Assembly: GCF_027924405.1 (NCBI RefSeq)
Contig: NZ_AP026978.1
Location: 4,526,001-4,590,000, forward strand
DNA: 64,000 bases
Source of the DNA: Nocardia sputorum
GTDB lineage: Bacteria > Actinomycetota > Actinomycetes > Mycobacteriales > Mycobacteriaceae
Direction of reading: 5' to 3'
The notes beneath the pieces are model-generated. The model saw only the letters and a program-made list of their open reading frames with translations, ran no database searches and was not told the DNA's origin. Below are positions 34,912 to 42,997 of the stretch, piece after piece (positions within the stretch are counted from its first letter, which is position 1; every line of letters starts with the position of its first letter). A program made the translations under genes and the position numbers.

Positions 34912-35312
34912 GTCTGCGCCACTCCTCATTGAGCGCGGGCGTCACCGTGATGATGCGACGTGTGGTGCGACGCCCGCCAGCTCGCCGTCGCAAGCGAGAA
35001 GAACAGTCATTAACTTAGCAAGATGGATGCCTCGTTGTCTCCACTTTTCAGAACTTGTTCTCACCCGCTCACGCCGCGCTCGGGCGCCACCGCCGACGAG
35101 GTGATCACCAGGTATGAACAGCATATTCGCAGCATTCGGACACACGTTCCACAATCGTCCGCTACCCCAAAGCCAGCGGAAACGGTAGCGGCATCACCTC
35201 ATACGACGCCCGGTTACATCGCTAATCGATAGTCACATAGCGCTCGGCGCGGAAGCGCCTCGGCGATCGGCTCCGATCCGCGTGCGCAGGAAGGCACCTC
35301 GACAGCAGGACC
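34912..35312. other. 401-base spacer upstream of lcp
   Basis: No supported gene. It must contain the lcp promoter. TAACTTAGC at 35011-35019, about 100 bases before the lcp start, equals the copy at 33427-33435. Otherwise I see nothing distinctive. Confidence 0.4.
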
Positions 35313-35363
35313 CCGGACACGGAACGGGCCGGGCGGTTGTACCGCCCGGCCCGTGTTGTCCGG
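35313..35363 (-). terminator. Strong 14-bp hairpin terminator with outer stem
   Basis: ACGGGCCGGGCGGT (35324-35337), loop TGT, and its exact complement (35341-35354) form the inner stem; CCGGAC at 35313-35318 and GTCCGG at 35358-35363 can extend it. It begins seven bases after the stop of the small gene ending at 35370. Confidence 0.9.
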
Positions 35364-35369
35364 TCGACG

Positions 35370-35570
35370 TCAGCGACCGGCGTGGCTGTGCTGGCCGCCA
35401 CGCGCCTTGGCCTCGGTGGGCTGAGCTTCGGCGCCCTTACGCCCGGCCGCGCTCGGATCGGCGGAGTTGCGTTCGCCGAAGCTGCCGGTGCTGGCCTGGC
35501 CGCCGCGGCGCGCCTGCTCCTCGGTGTCGGAGCGGTTGCCGAACTGCCCGGGGTTGTTCTGGTCTGCCAT
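35370..35570 (-). CDS. Small Con-10/KGG-like stress protein
   Basis: A 66-residue hydrophilic, disordered protein. It carries degenerate KGG-type repeats, ARRGGQASTGSFGER, AAGRKGAEAQ and ARGGQHS, like the general stress proteins of the Con-10 group. ATG 35570 has AAGGAG six bases upstream, far better than the earlier in-frame ATG. A very strong terminator follows, pointing to an abundant single-gene transcript, probably induced in stationary or osmotic stress (family inference). Confidence 0.8.
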   Translation of the reverse strand: MADQNNPGQFGNRSDTEEQARRGGQASTGSFGERNSADPSAAGRKGAEAQPTEAKARGGQHSHAGR

Positions 35571-35760
35571 CACTTGCTCCTTTCGGTAGCGGATGAAACC
35601 GACTGTGGCTCTGTGCGCCACGTCTTGGTCCTACCCGGCACCTGGTGACCCAATCAGCCCCGGCGCATCTTCACACGATCGAAAAGAACTGCCCCGCAAC
35701 GGCCTCCGTGAGTACCCGTCATCGGTGGCCGAAACGTCTGCGGTGAGCACGTCTCTCGGG

Positions 35761-36309
35761 TCACGAGCGCGCGGCGTCCAATTTGTCGATATCGGCGAGC
35801 ACCTTTTCGTGCCAATCGATTTCGGCCTGGATACGCATAGTGGCGTGTTCGACGATGAGGTCGTCGGCGGCGCTCTGGTCGGGCCAGCGCCGGTCGAGCT
35901 GGTGCTCGACGCGGGAACGTCGTGCTCGCAGTGCGGCCAGGCGCTCTTCGAGGTATCCGCGCAGCAGTTCGCGGTCGAGATCGTCGCTGACGGCCAGCGC
36001 GAGATCCACCGGATCGGGGCGGATGTCCACTTCGGTGAAGGCTTCGTCGCGCAGCGCCCGCAGCTCCCGGCGCCCTTCGTCGGTGATCTCGTAGACGGTG
36101 CGCGCGGGCAGCGCGCCGTCTTGTTCGGTGCGCAGCGGCCGGATCAACCCTTCCCCCGCCATCCGGTGCAACGCGCCGTAGAGCGATCCGGGTTTGACCC
36201 GCGACCACAGGTCGGCGCGATCCAGGCGAGCATCGCGGCGCAGCTGATGGCCGTGCATGGGGCCGCGCTTGGCCAAGGCGGCGAGGACGAACAACCGGGT
36301 CTCGTTCAC
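35761..36309 (-). CDS. PadR family transcriptional regulator
   Basis: A 182-residue regulator with a PadR winged-helix domain (LFVLAALAKRGPMHGHQLRR, VKPGSLYGALHRMAGEGLI, YEITDEGRREL) and a C-terminal dimerisation helix region of ~90 residues, placing it in the Vir-like long subgroup. ATG 36309 is 46 bases from the divergent deformylase gene, with an inverted repeat between. It probably represses itself and the deformylase gene. Confidence 0.92.
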   Translation of the reverse strand: MNETRLFVLAALAKRGPMHGHQLRRDARLDRADLWSRVKPGSLYGALHRMAGEGLIRPLRTEQDGALPARTVYEITDEGRRELRALRDEAFTEVDIRPDPVDLALAVSDDLDRELLRGYLEERLAALRARRSRVEHQLDRRWPDQSAADDLIVEHATMRIQAEIDWHEKVLADIDKLDAARS

Positions 36310-36328
36310 CCCGCTAGTCTGACACGAC

Positions 36329-36344
36329 TACTCGTATTTGAGTA
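36329..36344. promoter_or_regulatory. Inverted repeat between padR and deformylase genes
   Basis: TACTC-GTATTT-GAGTA at 36329-36344, twelve bases before the deformylase ATG. It is centred in the 46-base divergent space and is the natural operator candidate for the PadR protein. Confidence 0.5.
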
Positions 36345-36355
36345 CCCTCTCGAAC

Positions 36356-36910
36356 ATGACTGTCCGACCGATCCTCATCGCCGGTGATCCGCGGCTGACC
36401 ACGCCGGCGATCCCCGTCACCGTTTTCGACGACGACCTCGCCGCTTTCGTCGACGACTTGTTCGACACCAACACCGCCGCCGATGGGGCAGGCCTCGCCG
36501 CCAACCAGATCGCGGACCCACGGGCGGTGTTCGTCTACGACTTGGTCGACGGGGGCCTGCGGCACCGGGGCCACGTGATCAATCCGGTCCTGCGGACCTC
36601 CCCGCTCCCGGAGACGATGCCGGATCCCGACGACTTGGAGGGGTGCCTGTCCGTGCCGGGCGAGTGGTATCCCACCGGGCGGGCGCACTGGGCCGAGGTC
36701 ACCGGCGTCGACCGGACCGGGCGCTCTGTCACCGTCGAAGCCACCGGCTACCTCGCCCGCTGTCTCCAGCACGAGACCGACCACCTCGCCGGCCGTCTCT
36801 ATCTGGAACGCCTCCTCGGCAGAAACAAGCGAGCCGCCCGTCGCATGATCAAAGACCGGCACTGGACCCAGCCCGGCAACAGTTGGCTTCCCGGCACGGA
36901 TACCCCGTGA
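36356..36910 (+). CDS. def: Peptide deformylase
   Basis: A 184-residue metallohydrolase that removes the formyl group from new proteins. All three motifs are present: GAGLAANQI at 44-52, EGCLSVP with metal ligand C97, and QHETDHL with H139, E140 and H143. ATG 36356 lacks a ribosome site and is close to the promoter, so translation may be nearly leaderless. It is not next to fmt, unlike the housekeeping copy, so it is probably an accessory paralogue; control by PadR suggests induction by a peptide-like inhibitor such as actinonin (inference). Confidence 0.93.
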   Translation: MTVRPILIAGDPRLTTPAIPVTVFDDDLAAFVDDLFDTNTAADGAGLAANQIADPRAVFVYDLVDGGLRHRGHVINPVLRTSPLPETMPDPDDLEGCLSVPGEWYPTGRAHWAEVTGVDRTGRSVTVEATGYLARCLQHETDHLAGRLYLERLLGRNKRAARRMIKDRHWTQPGNSWLPGTDTP

Positions 36911-37097
36911 TCCCAGGTGCCCGGGAAACGAGTAGTCGGCTACTCACGATCGCGCCGCCGATCCCGGCGAGCATTCGGTGGTGCGGAAACACCCCGCGGA
37001 TGTCCGCGGTCGGCCCGACGCCACCGGCGGCGACGAGAGATTCCGCAGGAACGCAGTCGCGGCGACATTCGCCGCCCGATCAGAGTAGGTGGAACAG

Positions 37098-37742
37098 TTG
37101 AAGAAATACGAAGTCCACCCCGGCGACACCCTCTCCGGGATCGCGCATCGCGAGTACGGGGACAGCAGCCTGTTCCCGGCGATCGCGCGCCAGAACCACC
37201 TCGCCGACCCGGATTCGATCGATGTCGGACAGCAACTCTGGATTCCCTACATCACGCGGCGGCATCTCGTCACCACGACCGACTCCACCGCTACGCGCAG
37301 GCAGATCACCCAGCGCTACTACGGCACCGAGGACACCGGCGTGCAGTTGATCTGGGAAGTCGTCAACGGTGTGGCACAACGGGAAATACAGCCGGGCGCC
37401 TGGTTGCACATTCCGGAACTGGGCGACGTCGGCCACCATACGGTCGTCGAAGGCGAGACCCTCGCGATTCTGGCCGAACGCTGGTACGGCGACGAGCATC
37501 TCGCGCTGGTGATCGAACTGGCGAACCACCTTTCGGGCGCCGAACCGGCGCCCGGCCACGTGCTCGTCGTGCCCGGCCTGAACCGCCGCCGAAGCGTCGC
37601 GGGCGATACGTTGCGCACGATGTGCCGCCATGTGTACGGCACCGGTGATCTGGACACCCGCGTCGGGGTCGCCGCGGCGGCGAACCACATCGGCGACCCC
37701 GACACGATCTTCGCGGGCCAGGTGATCTACTTCCCGTCGTAG
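37098..37742 (+). CDS. LysM-repeat protein
   Basis: A ~214-residue protein made almost wholly of LysM-type modules: YEVHPGDTLSGIAHREYG, a middle module around RQITQRYYGTEDTGVQLI, HTVVEGETLAILAERWYG and SVAGDTLRTMCRHVYG. It has no signal peptide or enzymatic domain. LysM binds N-acetylglucosamine polymers, but in cytosolic proteins it can mediate assembly. The start is probably TTG 37098, since AGGTGG lies five bases upstream; GTG 37089 overlaps that ribosome site. Tail-to-tail with the PepSY gene across 8 bases. Confidence 0.85.
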   Translation: MKKYEVHPGDTLSGIAHREYGDSSLFPAIARQNHLADPDSIDVGQQLWIPYITRRHLVTTTDSTATRRQITQRYYGTEDTGVQLIWEVVNGVAQREIQPGAWLHIPELGDVGHHTVVEGETLAILAERWYGDEHLALVIELANHLSGAEPAPGHVLVVPGLNRRRSVAGDTLRTMCRHVYGTGDLDTRVGVAAAANHIGDPDTIFAGQVIYFPS

Positions 37743-37750
37743 CTCCTCGA

Positions 37751-38992
37751 TTACGTCGCCGCGCGGTTGCCGCGGCGCCGGGTCCGGTGCCGTACCAGCC
37801 AGGTCGACAGACCGGTGACGGCGAGGGCGAGCGGAGTCAGTCCGAGAGCAAGCCAGATCAGCCGCCACCAGCCGTTCACCAGCCAGCCGAAGTGGGCGGG
37901 CTCGAAGACTTTGGCGTAGAACGTGTTCGCCAGCGGCCGGTCATGGCTCGCGTCGACCACCTTGATGTCGGAGCCGTCGTAGGCGTTCACGTAGACCAGC
38001 ACGTCGCCGCTGTAGAACAGGCGGTGCTCGCGCGGGGAATAGGCGCCGGCGACCGTGGCGCGGTAGTACGGGGTGGTATCCGTGGGTAGCACGAGGTAGG
38101 CGAGCCGGCCCGGCGCGGCCCGGTGCGCGATCTCACCGGCCTCGCCGAGGGAGAGAGGGGCCCGGCCCGCACCGCCGGACCGCGGCACGAACGACTTCTC
38201 GGTGCGTTCGAGAACGGCGTTCCCGCCGGTGGCGACCAGCCAGGCGCGTTGCACGGCAGGCCATTCGATGGTGATGCCGGTGATGCCCCACACCAGCAGG
38301 AACGGCACGGCGATGATGCCGATCAGGTTGTGCAGGTCGCGGTCCCGGGCGAAGCGGCCCTTTCCCAGCCGGACCCGGAACCCATGGCGCAGCCGTTTGA
38401 GCGACGGCCACCAGATGACCGCACCGGACACCGCGAGCGATACCAGCAGGAGGCCGAGCGAGCCCACGATCACTGCCCCCCATTTGATGTGGATGACCGG
38501 CGCCTTGCTCTCCAGGACCGGGATCGCGCCGGAGTACCGCGCACAGCCGAAGGCGCAGTTGTGCAGATTGGCCAGCCAGCCCAAGAGTCCGTCGGTCAGC
38601 CGCACCCGCTCGTTGATCGACCCGGTGCCGGGATCGACGGAGTAGGCGGCGGTGTAGTCGATGTTCCCGATCACGAGCACACCGCCGTCGGTGCCGACCC
38701 AGCCGACGTCGAAATCGGGATCGGCGGCACGAACCAGCGCGACGGCCTGCTCGCTGTCGAGCACCGGCGGTCCGTCGGTGTGCCGATAGAACGAGGCGTG
38801 CTGGGCCCGGAACAGTTCGGCGTGGTAGAGCAGGATCGCGCCCGAGGTGGACTGGATCACCAGGACCAGCCCGAGCAGCAACGCCGACCAGCGGTGGATC
38901 ATGATCAGCCTGCGGCGCACCGGTTTCCGGGCTCGCCTGCGCGCTGCGACGATCCGCTTGCCAGGCTCGGGCATCACCGCGGTCGCGTTCAT
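37751..38992 (-). CDS. PepSY-associated membrane protein, iron-regulated type
   Basis: A 413-residue inner-membrane protein with about four membrane helices (IHRWSALLLGLVLVIQSTSG, VIVGSLGLLLVSLAVSGAVI, LIGIIAVPFLLVWGITG, LIWLALGLTPLALAVTGLS) and PepSY modules in the outer loops (VALVRAADPDFDVGWV, AHRAAPGRLAYLVLP). This is the PiuB/YqjA-like group, often found with siderophore uptake and thought to reduce or release iron. A DtxR/IdeR-type box abuts the ATG at 38992, so transcription is very likely iron-repressed and possibly leaderless, since no ribosome site fits. Confidence 0.9.
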   Translation of the reverse strand: MNATAVMPEPGKRIVAARRRARKPVRRRLIMIHRWSALLLGLVLVIQSTSGAILLYHAELFRAQHASFYRHTDGPPVLDSEQAVALVRAADPDFDVGWVGTDGGVLVIGNIDYTAAYSVDPGTGSINERVRLTDGLLGWLANLHNCAFGCARYSGAIPVLESKAPVIHIKWGAVIVGSLGLLLVSLAVSGAVIWWPSLKRLRHGFRVRLGKGRFARDRDLHNLIGIIAVPFLLVWGITGITIEWPAVQRAWLVATGGNAVLERTEKSFVPRSGGAGRAPLSLGEAGEIAHRAAPGRLAYLVLPTDTTPYYRATVAGAYSPREHRLFYSGDVLVYVNAYDGSDIKVVDASHDRPLANTFYAKVFEPAHFGWLVNGWWRLIWLALGLTPLALAVTGLSTWLVRHRTRRRGNRAAT

Positions 38993-39010
38993 AAGGATAG
39001 GCTAACTTCA
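38992..39010 (-). promoter_or_regulatory. DtxR/IdeR-type iron box at the PepSY start codon
   Basis: The 19-base sequence TAAGGATAGGCTAACTTCA matches the consensus TTAGGTTAGGCTAACCTAA at 15 of 19 positions, including the whole AGGCTAAC core. It touches the start codon, so a bound repressor would cover the -10 region and the transcript start. Confidence 0.75.
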
Positions 39011-39182
39011 AAACCCGGCCTTCCCAGCGCAGGCAGGACGCATCGCCCGGCCGACCCCGTTGCACGCGAGGTCACCCCATCCGGCACCGCTTGGCGAGCC
39101 TCATCCCCGCAGGCGCGCCGGTCCGCCCGCTTCCGGACACCTGCGCCGGCTGGCCCTCCTGCTGCGCTGCTGCATCGACCAC

Positions 39183-39515
39183 ATGGCGATCACCGCCGAG
39201 ATCGCGCAGATCCACGATCCGATCGGGCTCGCCGACGAACCCGTCGAACTGGTCGACATCATCACCGACTCCGCCGCACATACCGCCGAAAGCGTTGTCG
39301 CCGTGCACGGTCCGGCACAGCGGCACACACGTGCCGCCGCGGTGTGACTACGCACCCGCGGCGCCGACGCCACGGTACACCGATTGCTCGCCCGCTGGTC
39401 GTCGGAAACCGGAATAGACGTCGGACAACGGGAATTCGCCAACGGCCTGCTGCGCATCATCCGTTCGTTCGACCGGGTCGCAGACGCGCTCACGTCGATC
39501 GATCGCTCGTGCTGA
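39183..39515 (+). pseudogene. Unidentified ORF interrupted by in-frame TGA
   Basis: From ATG 39183 the frame reads MAITAEIAQIHDPIGLADEP and stays protein-like to a TGA at 39345-39347. It then continues in the same frame with equally protein-like sequence (HRLLARWSSETGIDVGQREF, SFDRVADALTSIDRSC) to a TGA at 39513. The join suggests one helical protein of ~110 residues or more split by a nonsense change. The left part also lacks a clear beginning. I do not recognise the family; a TetR-like or PAS-like remnant is possible. Confidence 0.35.
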
Positions 39516-39543
39516 ACGCGCACTGCCACGCGCTCCCTCGCCG

Positions 39544-40101
39544 TCAGTCGTGCAGCGCGCGGTCCAGCAACGCCCACGCCTGCCGGGCGGTCTCCTTCTT
39601 CGATTGCGCGTCGGTCTTCGACAGCACGGCCGCGAGCATCGCCAGCGCCAGGACCACGTCCGCGGTGGTGATGTCCGCACTGATCGTGCCGCGCTGAGCC
39701 GGGTCCTCGAGCTTCTCCGCGATGAGGGTGATCAGCCGTCGCGCCACCTCGAACAGGCGCATGTCCTCGGTGTTGGTGGGATGGATCATCGCGATGAAGG
39801 CCGCCGAGGTGGTGATCTGGTCGACCATGATCGCCAGCAGATCGTCCACGGTGACCGCGGGATCGGCCGCCAGCGCCTCGATGCCGTCGATGTTCTCCTC
39901 GAACACCGCCAGCGCGATGCTCTCCCGGGTCGGGAAGTGCCGGTAGAGCACGCCCTGCCCGACTCCCGCGGCCCGCGCGATGGAGCTGAACGGCGCGTCG
40001 AATCCGCTGTCGGCGAAGACCTCTCGCGCCGCCTGGATCAAGGCCGCCCGGTTGCCGGCCGCCGCCTTCGGCCCCCTGTTCACACGGCGTGGCGAGGTCA
40101 T
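39544..40101 (-). CDS. TetR family transcriptional regulator
   Basis: A 185-residue repressor-type protein. The N-terminal helix-turn-helix is FSSIARAAGVGQGVLYRHFP; the rest is the helical ligand domain. The DNA-binding domain resembles SbtR/KstR2-like actinomycete TetR proteins. ATG 40101 opens MTSPRRVNRGPKAAAGNR, a basic extension typical of the class. It stands alone; the nearest upstream operator-like site is the 7-4-7 repeat at 40223-40240. Confidence 0.92.
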   Translation of the reverse strand: MTSPRRVNRGPKAAAGNRAALIQAAREVFADSGFDAPFSSIARAAGVGQGVLYRHFPTRESIALAVFEENIDGIEALAADPAVTVDDLLAIMVDQITTSAAFIAMIHPTNTEDMRLFEVARRLITLIAEKLEDPAQRGTISADITTADVVLALAMLAAVLSKTDAQSKKETARQAWALLDRALHD

Positions 40102-40687
40102 TCGGGCAAGGTTACCGGACCGGGACGGACCGCCCGCACCGCGCCGAACGCCCGGGAACGGGCGGTACGAGCCGCACCCCCACTGACGCGCGGCCGTCAC
40201 CTCGCGCACACTACGTTCGATACCGGACAATAGTGTCCGGCACGGCGACGGAGCCGGATCGGCTCGACTCGGCGGGTAGGGACGCCGTCGCGCCGCGCCG
40301 GATCCGGCGCTCCTTCGACGCCACCACGCCCTACCGGATCGTTCGGACACCACGACGCTGTCACCACCACGACAGCCGCACCAGCCCACGCTCGGAGCCG
40401 ACCACAGCCGTCCGAGATCGCACGGGACCGTAACCGGGCACACGGGAAAGGCGCCCTCACCGCCGAGGGCCGGTATGTCCATGACTTCGTCCATCACCAG
40501 CTGGGTCCGGCGCTCGTGCGCGACCGTCGGCGGCATCCAGATGGCGCAGGCCGCGGATCGCCTGTTGCACGGCGGCGTGGTCGAGCAGACCGCCCGCGAT
40601 ATGATCAGCACCCAAGGACAGGAAGCCGGACTGATCGGCTTGCTGCCGGCCCGATCCGCCGGCCCGCGCTGACGCGATCGGTTACCG
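40102..40687. other. 586-base spacer, one inverted repeat, no supported gene
   Basis: Head-to-tail space between the TetR gene and the SRPBCC gene, both on the minus strand. A plus-strand ORF at 40475-40672 (65 codons) contains some protein-like sequence (QMAQAADRLLHGGVVEQTAR) but no ribosome site or family, so I leave it unassigned. The inverted repeat at 40223-40240 is the only clear element. Confidence 0.4.
40223..40240. promoter_or_regulatory. 7-4-7 perfect inverted repeat upstream of tetR gene
   Basis: CCGGACA-ATAG-TGTCCGG, 122 bases upstream of the TetR start. Size and symmetry fit a TetR operator; autoregulation is inferred. Confidence 0.5.
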
Positions 40688-41158
40688 TTAGGACGAAACC
40701 GCTTGCTGCTCGGCGAGTGCGGCGAGGCGGTCGAGGGAGGCCGAGAGTTTGTCCGCGGTAGTCGCGCGAGCGCGGACTTGGCGCTTCTCGTCGGTGAGCG
40801 ACGTCCAGTCATAGGTGTGCGTGACCCGGGTGCGGCCCTCGCCCACCGGCTCGAGCTCCCAGCGCCAGAGGTGGCCGGGCGGCTCCTTCCCGGGCTCCGA
40901 CGGGCGCCACGCGATGCGGCTGCCCTCGGCGAACTCCACGACGTGATTGTCGCGCACCGCTCCGTTGGTCAGCGTCGTGCTGAACACCGCACCGGCTGCG
41001 CGCACCCGCTGCCCGGTCGCGGCCTCGGCCAGGTTGTCGTTGCCGTCCCAGCGCGGCTGCTCGGCGGGATCGGCGATGAGCTCGAAGATGTCCGCCGGGC
41101 CCGCGTTGATCTCGCGGCTGGCGCTGACGATACGGGGAACCTCGTTCTGGTCGGTCAC
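40688..41158 (-). CDS. SRPBCC (START-like) small protein
   Basis: A 156-residue single-domain protein of the polyketide cyclase/dehydrase SRPBCC superfamily: ASREINAGPADIFELIADPA, PRWDGNDN and WRWELEPVGEGRTRVTHTYD are the usual landmarks. The fold binds hydrophobic ligands in a deep pocket; no catalytic residues can be named. The start GTG 41158 has no strong ribosome site. It is divergent from a FabG-like SDR gene by 164 bases. Confidence 0.88.
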   Translation of the reverse strand: MTDQNEVPRIVSASREINAGPADIFELIADPAEQPRWDGNDNLAEAATGQRVRAAGAVFSTTLTNGAVRDNHVVEFAEGSRIAWRPSEPGKEPPGHLWRWELEPVGEGRTRVTHTYDWTSLTDEKRQVRARATTADKLSASLDRLAALAEQQAVSS

Positions 41159-41322
41159 GTGCCGATCGAAGCATCGGGCCGAGAGCTGGGCAAGCCTTCT
41201 GCTCGAGACCGGTGGAAATTCCGCGCCGATCCGGGCCCCGAGATCGACGGCCGGTCCCGGACACGACGGCGGGCCGGTGCGGTATGACTGATCCGATATC
41301 CGACCGACGAAGGGACGCGCTC

Positions 41323-42075
41323 ATGGGCGAGCGAGTTGCAGTAGTGTCCGGCGCCGCACGAGGGATCGGCGCGGCGATCGCCAAGCGCTTGGCGGCGGAC
41401 GGGCTTCGGGTCGGCGTGCTCGACCTCGACGCGGCAGCCTGCGCCGATACGGTCCGCGCGATCACCGAGGCGGGCGGGCAGGCCCGCGCGCTCGGCGCCG
41501 ACGTGTCGGACGAGGAATCGGTCGCCGCCGCCGTCCAGCAGCTGGAGAACGAGCTCGGCGCGCCGACCGTCGTGGTGAACAACGCGGGCATCCTGCGCGA
41601 CAACCTGCTGTTCAAGATGAGCGTCGCGGATTGGGACGCGGTGCTGGGCGTGCACCTGCGTGGCGCATTCCTGCTCACCCGCGCGGTGCAGAAGTACATG
41701 GTCGAGCAGAAGTGGGGGCGGATCGTGAACATGTCCAGCACCTCGGCGCTCGGCAATCGCGGCCAGGCCAACTACTCGGCGGCGAAGGCCGGCCTGCAGG
41801 GCTTCACCAAGACCCTGGCCTTCGAGCTGGGCAAGTTCGGCGTGACGGCCAATGCCATCGCGCCCGGATTCATCGTCACCGACATGACCGCCGCCACCGC
41901 CGAGCGCGTCGGCGTCTCGTTCGAGGACTTCCAGAAGGCGGCCGCCGCGCAGATTCCCGTGCAGCGCGTGGGAACTCCGGAGGACATCGCGCACACCGCC
42001 TCGTTCCTCGTCAGCGAGGGCGCCGGTTTCGTATCCGGCCAGGTGATCTACGTGGCGGGCGGTCCGACCGACTGA
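41323..42075 (+). CDS. FabG-like SDR, 3-oxoacyl-ACP reductase type
   Basis: A 250-residue classical SDR. The cofactor motif is SGAARGIGAAIAKRL, then NNAGILRDN, the catalytic serine in VNMSSTSALG, and Tyr-x3-Lys in NYSAAKAGLQ. It reduces 3-oxoacyl-ACP/CoA or a related ketone with NAD(P)H. ATG 41323 is preferred to the longer start at 41212 or ATG 41284 because AAGGGA lies eight bases upstream and the cofactor strand then begins at residue 3. A GC hairpin follows, so it is separate from the ABC operon downstream. Confidence 0.9.
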   Translation: MGERVAVVSGAARGIGAAIAKRLAADGLRVGVLDLDAAACADTVRAITEAGGQARALGADVSDEESVAAAVQQLENELGAPTVVVNNAGILRDNLLFKMSVADWDAVLGVHLRGAFLLTRAVQKYMVEQKWGRIVNMSSTSALGNRGQANYSAAKAGLQGFTKTLAFELGKFGVTANAIAPGFIVTDMTAATAERVGVSFEDFQKAAAAQIPVQRVGTPEDIAHTASFLVSEGAGFVSGQVIYVAGGPTD

Positions 42076-42080
42076 CGACG

Positions 42081-42116
42081 CCGCCCCGCCCGCGGGGTGG
42101 AGGTGGGCGGGGGCGG
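42081..42116 (+). terminator. GC-rich hairpin after the FabG-like gene
   Basis: CCGCCCCGCCC at 42081-42091 pairs with GGGCGGGGGCGG at 42105-42116 with one bulged G. It starts six bases after the stop codon and ends 15 bases before the permease gene. Confidence 0.6.
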
Positions 42117-42130
42117 TAACGTCGCAGCAC

Positions 42131-42997
42131 ATGAACCGGCTTGGGGCTCGTCGTAGCGTGACGAGTTATGTTCTGCTGCTGCCGAGCCTGTTCGGCGTCG
42201 GCGCGTTCCTGATCGCGCCGATCCTGGTGGTGGCCTGGCTCAGTCTGCACAGCTGGAACCTGTTGGGGCCGCTGGATTTCGTGGGCCTGCGCAACTGGCG
42301 CTCGGTGCTGACCGACGCCGCGTTCGGCCATGCCCTGCTGGTGACGCTCGCGCTGACCGCGATCGTGGTGCCCGCGCAGACCGTGCTGGGTTTCGCGGTC
42401 GCGGCGTTGCTGGCGCGACGGCGCGGCGCGACGAGCCTGCGGGTCATGTACACGCTGCCGTGGATGTGCGCGCCGGTGGCGGTGGGTGTGGTGTGGCAGT
42501 GGATGTTCGCGCCCACCGGTGGCGCCGTCAACGCCGTACTCGGCCGGCGCGTCGAGTGGTTGTCGGATCCGGCGCTGGCGCTGCCGTCGGTGGCCGCGGT
42601 GAGCGTATGGGCGAACTTCGGGTACGTGGCGCTGTTCTTCGTAGCCGGGATCCGCGCGATACCGAGCGAAATACTCGACGCGGGAGCGCTGGACGGTGCC
42701 ACCGGCTGGCGGCGGATTCGCTGGCTGATCCTTCCGCTGCTGCGTCCCACCATGTTCTTCGTCCTGGTCACCGGCGTGCTGAGCGCGTTCCAGACCTTCG
42801 ACACGGTGTACGCGCTGACCAAGGGCGGGCCGGGCGATCGCACGGACGTCCTCGCGATGCGGATCTTCACCGAAGCGTTCGACGCGGCGCGTCCGGGCCG
42901 CGCCGCCGTCATGGCGCTCGTGGTGTTCGCGGTGATGTTCGCGATCACCATGGCGCAGCACCGCTACTTCCGGAATCGGACCACCTATGAGTTCTGA
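42131..42997 (+). CDS. Sugar ABC transporter permease, UgpA-like
   Basis: A 288-residue six-helix inner-membrane permease of the MalF/UgpA type. The cytoplasmic EAA loop is DAGALDGATGWRRIRWLILP at ~180-199, which docks the ATPase. It is the first gene of a permease, permease, binding-protein operon and overlaps the next gene by 11 bases. The likely substrate is a sugar or sugar phosphate such as glycerol-3-phosphate, by family only. The ATPase subunit is not encoded here. Confidence 0.92.
   Translation: MNRLGARRSVTSYVLLLPSLFGVGAFLIAPILVVAWLSLHSWNLLGPLDFVGLRNWRSVLTDAAFGHALLVTLALTAIVVPAQTVLGFAVAALLARRRGATSLRVMYTLPWMCAPVAVGVVWQWMFAPTGGAVNAVLGRRVEWLSDPALALPSVAAVSVWANFGYVALFFVAGIRAIPSEILDAGALDGATGWRRIRWLILPLLRPTMFFVLVTGVLSAFQTFDTVYALTKGGPGDRTDVLAMRIFTEAFDAARPGRAAVMALVVFAVMFAITMAQHRYFRNRTTYEF

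Noticed and set aside
34942..35232. A small regulator gene (LcpR-like) upstream of lcp
   Set aside because: The ORFs on either strand here lack a helix-turn-helix and ribosome sites.
40475..40672. A 65-codon plus-strand ORF in the spacer before the SRPBCC gene
   Set aside because: Some stretches look protein-like, but it has no ribosome site, no family and a poor start; not enough to call a gene.
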